Shown here in pieces: positions 35,282 to 44,540 of a stretch of DNA of 64,000 nucleotides (positions are counted from its first letter, which is position 1; each line of letters begins with the position of its first letter). The stretch spans positions 16,894 through 80,893 of the forward strand of contig CAZPGZ010000014.1 of assembly GCA_964586075.1 (NCBI GenBank). Direction: 5' to 3'. The stretch is from JBAZLV01 sp964586075 (GTDB lineage Bacteria; Nitrospirota; UBA9217). A program made the translations under genes and the position numbers. The notes below the pieces were generated by a model that searched no databases, was not told the origin of the DNA, and saw only the letters and a program-made list of their open reading frames with translations.

Positions 35282-37366
35282 TTGTCAAAAGAATTTGTAT
35301 TAGAGATTGGTACCGAAGAGATTCCCTCCCGGTTTCTGAATCCGGCAATTGAGAAAATGCAGGAGCTGTTCGTCGCGCTTCTCGCCTCCGGCAGAATCGT
35401 TTCGTTCGGAGAGATCAAGGCCTATGCCACTCCTCGCCGTCTTGTTCTGCACGCCCCCGAACTGGCCGAAAGCCAGGCAGACATTTCAAAGGAAGTGATC
35501 GGGCCTCCCAAAAAAGTCGCGTACGATGCCGGGGGCAAACCCACCAAGGCCGCCCTCGTTTTTGCTGAAAAGAACAAAGTGAGCGTGGACGCTCTTACGA
35601 TCAAGGCCATGGACAAGGGTGAATACCTTGTGGCAAAGGTGGACGAGCGGGGCGGTGATACTGCTGACTGGCTCAAACAAGTGCTGCCCGGCTACATCCT
35701 GTCGATCCCGTTCCAGAAAACCATGCGCTGGATGGACAAGGACATTCGGTTTGCGCGGCCCATTCACTGGCTTCTTGCCGTGTGGGGGGGAGCGGTTATC
35801 GATTTCGAACTGAACGGCATCAAAAGCAGCAATCTCTCACGCGGCCACCGGTTTATGAGCCCCGGCGCATTCCTGGTCAAGGATTTCAAATCGTATCTTT
35901 CCCAGACGGAACCGAATTACATCACCGTTGACCCCGAAGTCCGCAAACAGCGGATCATAAAACAGACGCAGGAGCTCGCGAAAACAAAAAACGGCGTGGT
36001 GCTGGACGATCCGGGCCTGGTCGAGGAAACGGCGAACCTTGTGGAATATCCGGTGGCTGTGCTGGGGACCATTGACAAGGAATACCTCCGCATCCCCAAG
36101 GAAATACTGATCACCGCCATGCGCGAGCATCAGCGGTATTTCAGCGTGGTTTCAGCGAACGATGGCGCGCTCCTGCCGTACTTTATCACCATCAGCAACA
36201 CCCGGGCCCAGGACATGGACGTCATCCAGGCGGGAAATGAGCGGGTGCTTGCCGCACGGCTTTCGGATGCCGCATACTTTTTCGACCATGATATAAAACA
36301 GCCGCTCGAAACCAGGGTAGAGGGCCTTAAAAAAGTTACCTATCAAGAAAAACTCGGATCGCTGTTTGACAAAACAGAACGGGTAAAGAAAATGGCGGTG
36401 CATCTTGCGGCCCTTTTGAATGCCGATGCCGCAATTTCGGAACGCGCCGCTACCCTCTGCAAGGCGGATCTGATCACCGGAGTGGTGGGAGAGTTCCCCA
36501 AACTCCAGGGCGTGATGGGCAGGCAATACGCGCTCCTTTCCGGAGAAGATCCGAAGACCGCGGACGCGGTCCTTGAGCATTATCTGCCCCGGTTCGCCGG
36601 CGATACCCTGCCCGCGACGCGGGAAGGCATGTGCGTGGGGATCGCAGACCGGATCGACACGATCACCGGCTGTTTTTCGGTCGGGCTCATTCCGAGCGGA
36701 TCAGAGGACCCGTACGGCCTCCGCAGACAGTCCGTTGCCATTCTAAACATGCTGTTTGAGCAGGGCCTGCGGTTGTCGCTTGATGCCCTGATCGCGGAAG
36801 CATGCAAGGCATACGGTCTGGGAAAAAGTGATACACTGAAAGTAAAAACCGAAGTCCTCTCGTTCTTCGCTCAGCGGCTTGCCGGAATGCTTGCCTCCGA
36901 AGGGCTTCGCTCGGATGTGGTGGATGCGGCGCTGTCCGTGGGATTCGATGATCCATTGATCGCGCGGGAAAAGGTGAAAGCGCTTGACGCACTCAGGACG
37001 TCGGAGGACTACCAGCCTCTGGTCACCGCGCTGAAGCGGGCGGGCAATATTCTTCCGAAAGATTTTGAAGGCGCGGTGAAGAAGAGTCTCCTGAAACTGG
37101 ACGCCGAGAAGGGGCTGTTTGCGGCCTATACAGAGATCGAGGGTCTTGTCCGAAAGAAAACAACGGCGCTTGATTTCCGGGGAGCTCTTGCCGATATCGC
37201 GTCGCTCCGGAAACCGGTTGACGCATTTTTTGAAACAGTCATGGTAATGGACAAGGACCCGGATGTGAAGGCGAACCGGCTCGCGCTGCTTGCCGCGATT
37301 ACCGGTCTTTTTTCGCAGATCGCCGATTTTTCACGGCTGGTTTTGAGCACCGAAGAAAAAGCATAA
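35282..37366 (+). CDS. glyS: glycyl-tRNA synthetase beta subunit
   Basis: 694 residues from a TTG at 35282, six bases after CAGGAG and giving the family start (M)SKEFVLEIGTEEIPSRF. The length matches GlyS (about 690). Typical segments are AITAMREHQRYFSV-type (here ITAMREHQRYF), LRRQSVAILNML and the C-terminal DALR-like anticodon-binding helix bundle. It binds tRNA-Gly and completes the alpha2beta2 enzyme. As in glyQ, translation begins with TTG, so both subunits use the same weak start and spacing. ppdK follows after 75 bases. Confidence 0.96.
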   Translation: MSKEFVLEIGTEEIPSRFLNPAIEKMQELFVALLASGRIVSFGEIKAYATPRRLVLHAPELAESQADISKEVIGPPKKVAYDAGGKPTKAALVFAEKNKVSVDALTIKAMDKGEYLVAKVDERGGDTADWLKQVLPGYILSIPFQKTMRWMDKDIRFARPIHWLLAVWGGAVIDFELNGIKSSNLSRGHRFMSPGAFLVKDFKSYLSQTEPNYITVDPEVRKQRIIKQTQELAKTKNGVVLDDPGLVEETANLVEYPVAVLGTIDKEYLRIPKEILITAMREHQRYFSVVSANDGALLPYFITISNTRAQDMDVIQAGNERVLAARLSDAAYFFDHDIKQPLETRVEGLKKVTYQEKLGSLFDKTERVKKMAVHLAALLNADAAISERAATLCKADLITGVVGEFPKLQGVMGRQYALLSGEDPKTADAVLEHYLPRFAGDTLPATREGMCVGIADRIDTITGCFSVGLIPSGSEDPYGLRRQSVAILNMLFEQGLRLSLDALIAEACKAYGLGKSDTLKVKTEVLSFFAQRLAGMLASEGLRSDVVDAALSVGFDDPLIAREKVKALDALRTSEDYQPLVTALKRAGNILPKDFEGAVKKSLLKLDAEKGLFAAYTEIEGLVRKKTTALDFRGALADIASLRKPVDAFFETVMVMDKDPDVKANRLALLAAITGLFSQIADFSRLVLSTEEKA

Positions 37367-37441
37367 GCACCTCTTTGCGGAGCGCGGGTTATGGATATTG
37401 TAAAAATGTTTAAACAGTTTTTTTCAAGGGAGGATCGCTCT

Positions 37442-40126
37442 ATGGGTATGGAGAAAAAATATATTTACTTCTTTGGCGGAGGCAAGGCGGACGGATCAGG
37501 CGGGATGAAAGACCTGCTCGGCGGCAAGGGCGCCGGCCTCGCTGAGATGACGAATGCCGGTGTGCCGGTTCCTCCCGGTTTTACCATTACCACCGAAGTC
37601 TGCAACCTGTTCTATGATCTTGGCAAACGCGTTCCTGACGGTCTTGATGATGCGATGCGCGAGTACATGCGCAAGATGGAAGACGCGCTGGGCGGCGGCT
37701 ACCGATTTGCCGACCCGGACCGCCCTTTGCTGGTTTCGGTGCGGTCGGGATCGAAGTTCTCCATGCCCGGCATGATGGACACGGTTTTGAACCTCGGACT
37801 GAACGACACAACCGTCCAGGGACTCATCCGGCTGTCGAACAACGAGCGGTTTGCCTGGGACGCCTACCGGCGTTTTATTCAGATGTTCGGCAACGTGGTC
37901 ATGAACATCGAGAAGGAAGTTTTTGAACATATTATTAACGACGTAAAGAAAAAAAAGAAGGTGAAGCTTGATCTTGCTCTGACCGCCGAAGACCTTGCCG
38001 GACTTGTAGACAAGTTTAAAGCCAAAGTGCGGCAGGTCGCGAAACGTGATTTTCCCCAGGACCCGTGGGAGCAGCTTGCCATGGCGCGCGACGCGGTGTT
38101 CGGTTCCTGGAACAATCCCCGCGCCATCACCTACCGGAAGCTGAACGATATTCCCGGCAACCTCGGCACGGCAGTGAACATCCAGGCGATGGTCTTCGGC
38201 AACATGGGAGACAATTCGGCAACCGGTGTCGGCTTCACCCGGAACCCTTCAACCGGCGCCAAGGAATTCTACGGGGAGTATCTTACCAATGCCCAGGGCG
38301 AGGACGTGGTGGCGGGCATTCGTACTCCGCATCCCATCACGGACCTCGAGAAAGAAATGCCGCAGGTATACCAGCAGCTGCGCGGAATAACCGAGAGGCT
38401 TGAGCAGCATTACCGCGATGTCCAGGACTTCGAATTCACCGTCCAGGAAGGCGTTTTGTATATGCTCCAGACCCGGACCGGAAAGCGCACCGCTTCCGCG
38501 GCGGTCAAGATTGCCGTGGACATGGTGTCTGAAGGGCTCATTTCCAGGGAGGAAGCCGTGCTGCGTGTCGAGCCCGCGTCTCTGGACCAGCTTCTGCACC
38601 CCATTATCGACCCCAAGGCGAGAATCAAGGTCATTGCCAGGGGGCTTCCGGCATCGCCCGGAGCTGCATCCGGAATAGTGGTATTCACCGCCGATGAAGC
38701 GGTAAAACAGTCATTGACCAACAAAGTAATCCTTGTCCGCCCCGAAACCACGCCGGATGACATTCATGGCATGGATGCGGCAAAAGGAATTCTGACCGCC
38801 CGCGGCGGCATGACCTCTCACGCTGCGGTCGTCGCGCGGGGCATGGGAAAACCCTGCGTATCGGGCTGCGAGTCCATTCGGGTCGATCTCAAAAACCTAA
38901 AGTTTACCATCGGACGCCTGACCGTAAAAGCGGGTGAGTATATTACCGTGGACGGAGGCACGGGCAGGGTCATGCTCGGGAAGGTGGCCACAGTCGACCC
39001 GGCAGTGAGCGGTGATTTCTCCACACTCATGAAATGGGCCGATGAGTTCCGTGCTCTGGGAGTCCGGGCCAACGCGGATACGCCGCGCGATGCCAAAACG
39101 GCGAAAAAGTTCGGCGCGGGAGGCATCGGGTTGTGTCGTACTGAGCACATGTTTTTTGCGGAAGACCGGATCCCCATTGTGCAGCAAATGATCATGTCCA
39201 GCACGGTGGAAGACCGCGAGGATGCGCTTGCCAAGCTTCTTCCCATGCAGCGTTCGGATTTCAAGGGCCTCTTCGAAACCATGGACGGCCTGCCGGTTAC
39301 CATCCGTCTTCTGGATCCACCGCTGCATGAGTTTCTGCCCAGCCGGGAAGAGCTTATGGTTGAAGTCGCCGTGATGAAAGCAAAGAAGACCCCCAAGGCG
39401 GTCATAGCGAAAAAAGAGAAGATTCTCCGTCGTGTGGAAGAACTGCACGAATTCAACCCCATGCTTGGTTTACGAGGGTGCAGACTTGGGATCATCTATG
39501 CCGAGATTACCCGTATGCAGACGCGCGCCATCATCGAAGCCGCGTGCGATGTCGCCAAAAAAGGGACCACCGTGAAACCCGAGATCATGGTTCCTCTCGT
39601 CGGCATCAGTCTTGAACTTTCGAATCAGAAGTCGATTATTGATGCTACGGCGCAGGAAGTCATGCAGAAAAAAGGAATTCAGGTGGAGTATACCATCGGA
39701 ACCATGATCGAACTTCCGCGCGCCGCCCTTATCGCGGATGAGATAGCCAGGGAAGCCGAGTTTTTCTCCTTCGGCACCAATGATCTGACCCAGACAACGT
39801 TCGGGTTCAGCCGCGACGATGCCGGCAAATTTATCAACTATTATCTTGACAACGGCATTCTGGAGAAAGATCCCTTCCGGACCATGGATGACAAGGGAGT
39901 GGGACAGCTCGTCAAGATGGGAATCGAGAAAGGCCGCTCCACCCGTCCGAACCTGAAGGTCGGCATCTGCGGTGAGCATGGCGGCGATCCGGCGAGCGTT
40001 GAACAGTGCCACCGCCTTGGTCTTACCTACGTCAGTTGTTCTCCCTACCGCGTTCCGATTGCGCGTCTTGCAGCGGCTCACGCAAAACTGAAGGAAAAAG
40101 GCATAGGCGGTACGGTGACGAAATAG
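37442..40126 (+). CDS. ppdK: pyruvate, phosphate dikinase
   Basis: 894 residues from the ATG at 37442, eight bases after AGGGAGG; an upstream ATG at 37391 is in frame. The ATP-grasp domain begins FFGGGKADGSGGMKDLLGGKG. The swivelling phosphohistidine domain has GGMTSHAAVVARGMGKPC with the catalytic His in TSH. The C-terminal PEP/pyruvate TIM barrel has IGLCRTEHMFF, GLRGCRLGI and FFSFGTNDLTQTTFGFSRDD. It interconverts pyruvate + ATP + Pi with PEP + AMP + PPi, typical of anaerobes that use PPi-linked glycolysis or gluconeogenesis. The length and motifs are complete, and a hairpin terminator follows. Confidence 0.97.
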   Translation: MGMEKKYIYFFGGGKADGSGGMKDLLGGKGAGLAEMTNAGVPVPPGFTITTEVCNLFYDLGKRVPDGLDDAMREYMRKMEDALGGGYRFADPDRPLLVSVRSGSKFSMPGMMDTVLNLGLNDTTVQGLIRLSNNERFAWDAYRRFIQMFGNVVMNIEKEVFEHIINDVKKKKKVKLDLALTAEDLAGLVDKFKAKVRQVAKRDFPQDPWEQLAMARDAVFGSWNNPRAITYRKLNDIPGNLGTAVNIQAMVFGNMGDNSATGVGFTRNPSTGAKEFYGEYLTNAQGEDVVAGIRTPHPITDLEKEMPQVYQQLRGITERLEQHYRDVQDFEFTVQEGVLYMLQTRTGKRTASAAVKIAVDMVSEGLISREEAVLRVEPASLDQLLHPIIDPKARIKVIARGLPASPGAASGIVVFTADEAVKQSLTNKVILVRPETTPDDIHGMDAAKGILTARGGMTSHAAVVARGMGKPCVSGCESIRVDLKNLKFTIGRLTVKAGEYITVDGGTGRVMLGKVATVDPAVSGDFSTLMKWADEFRALGVRANADTPRDAKTAKKFGAGGIGLCRTEHMFFAEDRIPIVQQMIMSSTVEDREDALAKLLPMQRSDFKGLFETMDGLPVTIRLLDPPLHEFLPSREELMVEVAVMKAKKTPKAVIAKKEKILRRVEELHEFNPMLGLRGCRLGIIYAEITRMQTRAIIEAACDVAKKGTTVKPEIMVPLVGISLELSNQKSIIDATAQEVMQKKGIQVEYTIGTMIELPRAALIADEIAREAEFFSFGTNDLTQTTFGFSRDDAGKFINYYLDNGILEKDPFRTMDDKGVGQLVKMGIEKGRSTRPNLKVGICGEHGGDPASVEQCHRLGLTYVSCSPYRVPIARLAAAHAKLKEKGIGGTVTK

Positions 40127-40144
40127 CAGATCCCGAACAAGTAT

Positions 40145-40173
40145 AAGGGCGGCGCAAGCCGCCCTTCCTGTTT
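40145..40173 (+). terminator. intrinsic terminator after ppdK
   Basis: A perfect nine-base-pair stem (AAGGGCGGC at 40145-40153, GCCGCCCTT at 40158-40166) with a GCAA tetraloop begins 18 bases after the ppdK stop. The following CCTGTTT is a poor U-tract, so termination may be partial. Confidence 0.7.
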
Positions 40174-40236
40174 GCGGAAGACGCAGTTTTGACGGTTGCT
40201 GTCCGGCGCACTGCTTCTTTACGGAAGGAGAAAAAT

Positions 40237-40560
40237 ATGGGATGGTTTTATCTGTTCTGGGCCATTATTTTCGAAGTGTCGGGAACTACGTGCATGAAGC
40301 TGTCGCAAGGCTTTACCAAAATCCTGCCATCTATTTTGATGTTTGTTTTTTATGCTCTCAGCTTTGTCTCTCTGACGTTTGTCCTCAAAAAAATCAATGT
40401 GAGTGTTGCCTACGCAGTGTGGTCCGGGCTGGGGACCGCATTGATTGCCGTCATCGGAGCCGTCTGGTTTAAGGAACCCATGAATGCAATAAAAATATCC
40501 TCAATTGGACTGATTATTCTGGGAGTAATCGGACTGAATCTGGTCGGTGAGATGCATTAG
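40237..40560 (+). CDS. small multidrug resistance (SMR) family exporter
   Basis: 107 residues with four membrane helices. The start at 40237 is set by GGAAGGAG. The essential membrane Glu is Glu13 in AIIFEVSGT, equivalent to Glu14 of EmrE. KLSQGFTK and SVAYAVWSGLGTALIA are family segments. It probably works as a dual-topology dimer that exchanges cations or guanidinium-like substrates for protons. Only one SMR gene is present, unlike paired heterodimeric systems. The next gene starts 21 bases later. Confidence 0.92.
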   Translation: MGWFYLFWAIIFEVSGTTCMKLSQGFTKILPSILMFVFYALSFVSLTFVLKKINVSVAYAVWSGLGTALIAVIGAVWFKEPMNAIKISSIGLIILGVIGLNLVGEMH

Positions 40561-40581
40561 CGTAGCTAGGAGGACAGCACA

Positions 40582-41286
40582 ATGGAAGATACGGTACAGA
40601 AGGACGATCTGGAAGACCGGCTTCAAAGTGTCGAAAAACGGCTTGCCCGTATGGAGTCGAAACAGACTGCCGTGGAAGTTCCTGTGCTGCATCCGGCGCT
40701 GCTTTTCGCGCTTTCGTTGATATCCGTTTTTCTGGGATATTTGGCGGTGGGATATCCGCAGCATCTGTATCAGTTTCTGTTCAGCGGTTTGCTTCTTCTT
40801 CTCTTGTATCATCGCGGTTTTCTACATATGCCGCGCGGACACTGGCGCTGGCCGCAGGTCGCGCTGAATTTTTTTCTGCTGTGCCTTTTTTTCAAATTTC
40901 TGATCGGAGGCGGGGTGACGTTTCCGTTTGACTGGCTCAAGCTGCCGGTGATCACGAAAAGTCCGCCTCCTGCCGATCCTTCGTGGTATTCCTCTTTTAT
41001 TCCCGATTACACGGTGCAATGGCAGGGAATCCCGAAAATTTCGGATTGGAGCATCGATATCACGAAGCTGCAGACCATCTTTCTGCTCGCAACATTTGCA
41101 GGAATGCTGTTTCGGTTCGAACCGTTTACTTCTATTACGGCCATGACCCTTCTGGTCATTTCGGTTCCCGCCTATTTGCATTACAACTGGGACTGGATGG
41201 TCTTATTTCTTATTGTCGGCGCGGTTTCGCTCTATCTCCAGTCGGGGTCGAGGGCTGCTTCCCGAATGCCTTCAAACAGTATGTGA
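40582..41286 (+). CDS. membrane protein with N-terminal coiled coil, function unknown
   Basis: 234 residues from an ATG behind AGGAGGACAGC. Residues 1-30 form a charged heptad-like coiled coil (LEDRLQSVEKRLARMESK). About six hydrophobic helices follow, interrupted by a 50-residue Pro/Trp-rich loop (PPPADPSWYSS, DYTVQWQGIPKISDW) probably outside the cytoplasm. No family is recognised. It follows the SMR gene closely and could share its transcript, but nothing in the sequence shows a common function. Confidence 0.65.
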   Translation: MEDTVQKDDLEDRLQSVEKRLARMESKQTAVEVPVLHPALLFALSLISVFLGYLAVGYPQHLYQFLFSGLLLLLLYHRGFLHMPRGHWRWPQVALNFFLLCLFFKFLIGGGVTFPFDWLKLPVITKSPPPADPSWYSSFIPDYTVQWQGIPKISDWSIDITKLQTIFLLATFAGMLFRFEPFTSITAMTLLVISVPAYLHYNWDWMVLFLIVGAVSLYLQSGSRAASRMPSNSM

Positions 41287-41386
41287 TACTTGATGAATCC
41301 ATGGGTCGCTGCGGCGGCCGACACTCTAGTGTTCTGTTGTCATGCCGGATTATTCTGGTGCAGGGGCCGGCGGACAGGAGGTACGT

Positions 41387-41932
41387 ATGCCAAAAGTTGC
41401 GATGATTCTTGCGGATGGATTTGAAGAAGTCGAAGCGATGGCCATCGTGGATGTTCTGCGGCGGGCCGGGATCGAAACAGTCATGGCGGGCCTGCACGAC
41501 GGCCCGATTACCGGCAGCCGGAAGGTGCGCGTACTCCCCGATGCCCTGATCGATGCGGTACGGTCCGATGATTTTGATATGCTGGTCCTGCCGGGAGGAC
41601 AGCCGGGAACGGACAATATGAACGCGGATGGCCGTGTGGCAGACCTGGTCAGGGACTTCGCGCGGAAGGGCAAGCTGATCGGCGCAATCTGCGCCGCCCC
41701 CATGGTTCTTGCCGAGGCAGGAGTGTTGCAGGGGAAGCATGCCACTTCATATCCTTCCTGCCGGGACAGGGTACACGGCGCCCTCTACGAAGAAAAAACC
41801 GTGGTCACGGACGGAAACATTTTGACCAGCAGAGGACCCGGTACGGCGCTGCATTTCAGTCTTGCCCTTGTGGAACGTCTTGCGGGCAGGGAGAAGGCAC
41901 AAACAATCAAAGAGGCGATGCTGGTAGTCTAG
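41387..41932 (+). CDS. DJ-1/PfpI family protein (YajL type)
   Basis: 181 residues from the ATG at 41387 behind GGACAGGAGG. The nucleophile elbow is GAICAAP with Cys102, and the partner Glu lies in GFEEVEA (residues 11-17). A conserved His region (PGTALHFSLALVE) matches the DJ-1 fold. Members act as glyoxalase III, deglycase-like or chaperone proteins against carbonyl and oxidative stress. It is cytoplasmic and probably a dimer. Confidence 0.9.
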   Translation: MPKVAMILADGFEEVEAMAIVDVLRRAGIETVMAGLHDGPITGSRKVRVLPDALIDAVRSDDFDMLVLPGGQPGTDNMNADGRVADLVRDFARKGKLIGAICAAPMVLAEAGVLQGKHATSYPSCRDRVHGALYEEKTVVTDGNILTSRGPGTALHFSLALVERLAGREKAQTIKEAMLVV

Positions 41933-42103
41933 TATTCGGTTCAGTACATCCGTTCTGATATCCTGGTTCTGGATTGCAAATACGCGAAATTTCCGAAGTC
42001 CGATTAAGCAGTATGAAAACGTTACGCAACCTTAAATATTACGAGCAAAATGTTGCTCGGAGACGCCCGTGACAGCTCTTGTCATCAATATGAAGGTTCG
42101 TGC

Positions 42104-43606
42104 ATGCCAAACCTAAAATCCTTTTCATTTTTTCTGTCAGTCCTACTCTTACTCATACTGCTTCTCTTCAGCGGTTCTCTTGCAATGGCAAAATCGACCG
42201 TGGATGAAATCAAATCACGCGGCGTGCTGCTCTGGGGATCGGATTCCGAGGGTGGTGCGCCCTATGTGTTTCCGGACCCGAAGGAACCTTCAAGACTGAT
42301 CGGGTTTGAACTCGATATTGCGGAAGCAGTGGCAAAAGAACTGGGCGTCAGGGCGCAACTCATTCAAACAGCATGGGACAGCCTGATTCCGGCGCTTGAG
42401 CGTGGAGACTACGACATGGCGATGAACGGTCTGGAGATCATTCCAGAACGGGGAAAAAGAGTCCTTTTCTCGAGACCATACTATGTTTTTACGCTTCAAC
42501 TGATGGTTCGAAATGAAGAGCAGAACATCAGAAGCATCCACGATCTGCCGGGTAAGAAAGTAGGCACCCTTGCAGGCGCTGTCGCGCATGATATGTTGAA
42601 ACAGATCGGCAACGTGGACATCCGGTCCTATTCGGCGGCCTGGCCCTATGAAGATCTTGCCCTCGGAAGACTGGACGCTGTTTTCCTTGATACTCCCATC
42701 ACTGTCTATTATGGAAAACCGGATGCACGGCTTAAATACGCAGGTCCTCAGGAAGGGGAGGGATTTTACGGCATCGCAATCCGGAAACAAGACAGGGATC
42801 TTAAAGACATTGTTGACAGGGTCATTGACCGGCTGCTTCGCACCGGCGAATTGAAGCGGATCTATGAAAAGTGGGGCCTGTGGGACAAGGCGCAATCTAA
42901 ACTTTTCTCCTACAATATGGCGACAACCGATGCGGGGCGGCAGTTCCGCTCCGAGAGTACGGACGCCCCGCTGTATACGTTTTTCCCCTCCCTCTTGAAA
43001 GGGGCCGCAATTACGGTCTTGATTTCTGCGGCGTCCATGGCGCTTGCAATGCTCCTCGGTGCGATGCTTGCCGTCGCCCGGGAATATGGACCACGGTCTG
43101 CCGGAATTGCCGCAACTGCTTATGTAGAAGTTTACCGCGGTACGCCGCTTCTCATACAGCTCTTTATCCTGTACTACGGCCTGCCGAATGTCGGCATCAC
43201 GCTGTCGCCGCTTGCCGCTGCCATCATCGGTCTCGGAATGAACTACGCGGCCTATGAAGCCGAAGTCTACCGTGCGGGCATAGATGCCGTGCCGCGGGGC
43301 CAGATGGAGGCCGCCTTCTCGCTCGGCATGAGCCAATCTCTCGCGTTGAGAAAAATCATCTTCCCCCAGGCTTTCAGGGTCAGCCTGCCTGCGGTAACGA
43401 ATGATTTCATCGCCCTGTTTAAGGATTCCTCCATTGTCTCGGTTATCGCCATGGTGGAGCTGACCAAAACATACGGCATCCTTGCGGCCACTACGCTGCG
43501 TTATTTTGAACTCGGAGTTATTGCTGCGGTTTTATATTTTGGTATGAGCTATCCCTTGTCGCTCCTCGCAAGAAGACTGGAGCGAAAATTAAAAGGAAAA
43601 CATTAG
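42104..43606 (+). CDS. amino-acid ABC transporter: fused substrate-binding protein and permease
   Basis: About 500 residues from the ATG at 42104. A signal-anchor helix (residues about 7-28) leads into a family 3 solute-binding domain (about 32-265; VDEIKSRGVLLWGSDSEG start, GFELDIAEAVAKELG, ALERGDYDMAMNGL). A HisM/GlnP-type permease with its EAA loop (AAFSLGMSQSLALRKIIFPQA) fills the C-terminal half. The fusion keeps the binding domain tethered outside the membrane instead of free in the periplasm. Polar or acidic amino acids are likely substrates. The ATPase is encoded 57 bases downstream. Confidence 0.92.
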   Translation: MPNLKSFSFFLSVLLLLILLLFSGSLAMAKSTVDEIKSRGVLLWGSDSEGGAPYVFPDPKEPSRLIGFELDIAEAVAKELGVRAQLIQTAWDSLIPALERGDYDMAMNGLEIIPERGKRVLFSRPYYVFTLQLMVRNEEQNIRSIHDLPGKKVGTLAGAVAHDMLKQIGNVDIRSYSAAWPYEDLALGRLDAVFLDTPITVYYGKPDARLKYAGPQEGEGFYGIAIRKQDRDLKDIVDRVIDRLLRTGELKRIYEKWGLWDKAQSKLFSYNMATTDAGRQFRSESTDAPLYTFFPSLLKGAAITVLISAASMALAMLLGAMLAVAREYGPRSAGIAATAYVEVYRGTPLLIQLFILYYGLPNVGITLSPLAAAIIGLGMNYAAYEAEVYRAGIDAVPRGQMEAAFSLGMSQSLALRKIIFPQAFRVSLPAVTNDFIALFKDSSIVSVIAMVELTKTYGILAATTLRYFELGVIAAVLYFGMSYPLSLLARRLERKLKGKH

Positions 43607-43663
43607 AAGAGAGCATGTGTATAAAAGCAGAATGGGCTTAATCTATTGCAGAAGAAAGTACTT

Positions 43664-44437
43664 ATGATTACCATCAGCAATCTTCACAAGTCATTCGGAG
43701 AGCATCGACTGTTTAAGGGGATCAGCCTCGATATTTCCCGCGGAGAGGTCGTCGTTCTGATAGGACCGTCTGGCAGCGGCAAGAGCACGTTTTTACGGTG
43801 CATCAACGGGCTTGAAACCTTTGACCAGGGTGAAATCGACATCGACTCGATAGCGCTGCATTCCATCAACCGTGCGTCACCATCGCGAAAAGACCGTGAA
43901 GCCATCAGACAAGTCAGATTGAAAGTAGGGATGGTATTTCAGCAGTTTAACCTTTTCCCCCACCTGACGGTGATGGAGAATATCATAGAAGCGCCCGTGA
44001 ACGTGCTTGGTGTTGACCGGGCAACCGCCGAAGCGGAAGCGCTCGTATTTCTTCACAGAGTCAATCTGGAGAAAAAAGCGGAGAGCATGCCGGTGACTCT
44101 TTCCGGAGGAGAGCAGCAGCGCGTGGCCATCGCACGCGCCCTTGCCATGAAGCCGCAGGCAATGCTTTTTGACGAGCCCACGGCATCACTGGATCCGGAG
44201 ATGGTGGGAGAGGTTCTTGCAGTCGTCAGGGATCTTGTGTGCCGGGACAACATGACCACGCTTATTGCCACGCATGAAATGAGTTTTGCCCAAGAAATCG
44301 CGGACCGCATCGTCGTTTTTGACGACGGCGACATCATTGACTCAGGCACAGCGGAAGAAATTTTTCTGAACCCTCGGCACGAAAGGACCAGGGCCTTCCT
44401 CAGCAGGGTCCGGAAGAGTACGATGTTCCTGCCTTGA
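43664..44437 (+). CDS. polar amino-acid ABC transporter ATP-binding protein (GlnQ type)
   Basis: 257 residues from the ATG at 43664; an in-frame TTG at 43646 is possible. Walker A is GPSGSGKST, the Q-loop is GMVFQQFNLFPHLTVMENI, the signature is LSGGEQQRVAIARALAM, Walker B is AMLFDEPTASLDPEM and the H-loop is ATHEMSFA. It drives the fused binding-protein/permease upstream, so the two genes form a complete importer. It resembles GlnQ/GltL ATPases closely. Confidence 0.94.
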   Translation: MITISNLHKSFGEHRLFKGISLDISRGEVVVLIGPSGSGKSTFLRCINGLETFDQGEIDIDSIALHSINRASPSRKDREAIRQVRLKVGMVFQQFNLFPHLTVMENIIEAPVNVLGVDRATAEAEALVFLHRVNLEKKAESMPVTLSGGEQQRVAIARALAMKPQAMLFDEPTASLDPEMVGEVLAVVRDLVCRDNMTTLIATHEMSFAQEIADRIVVFDDGDIIDSGTAEEIFLNPRHERTRAFLSRVRKSTMFLP

Positions 44438-44540
44438 CGACCACGGCATGCGATGCTACACTGATTTTATAGCTTTGACCTGAACATACTGTCGATCCGG
44501 AAGAAAAGAGCTATTTGCACGACCGTTCAACGATGTTCCT

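Noticed and set aside
42290..43336. 348-codon frame antisense to the amino-acid binding protein/permease gene
   Set aside because: The sense frame shows complete family motifs; the antisense frame has none.
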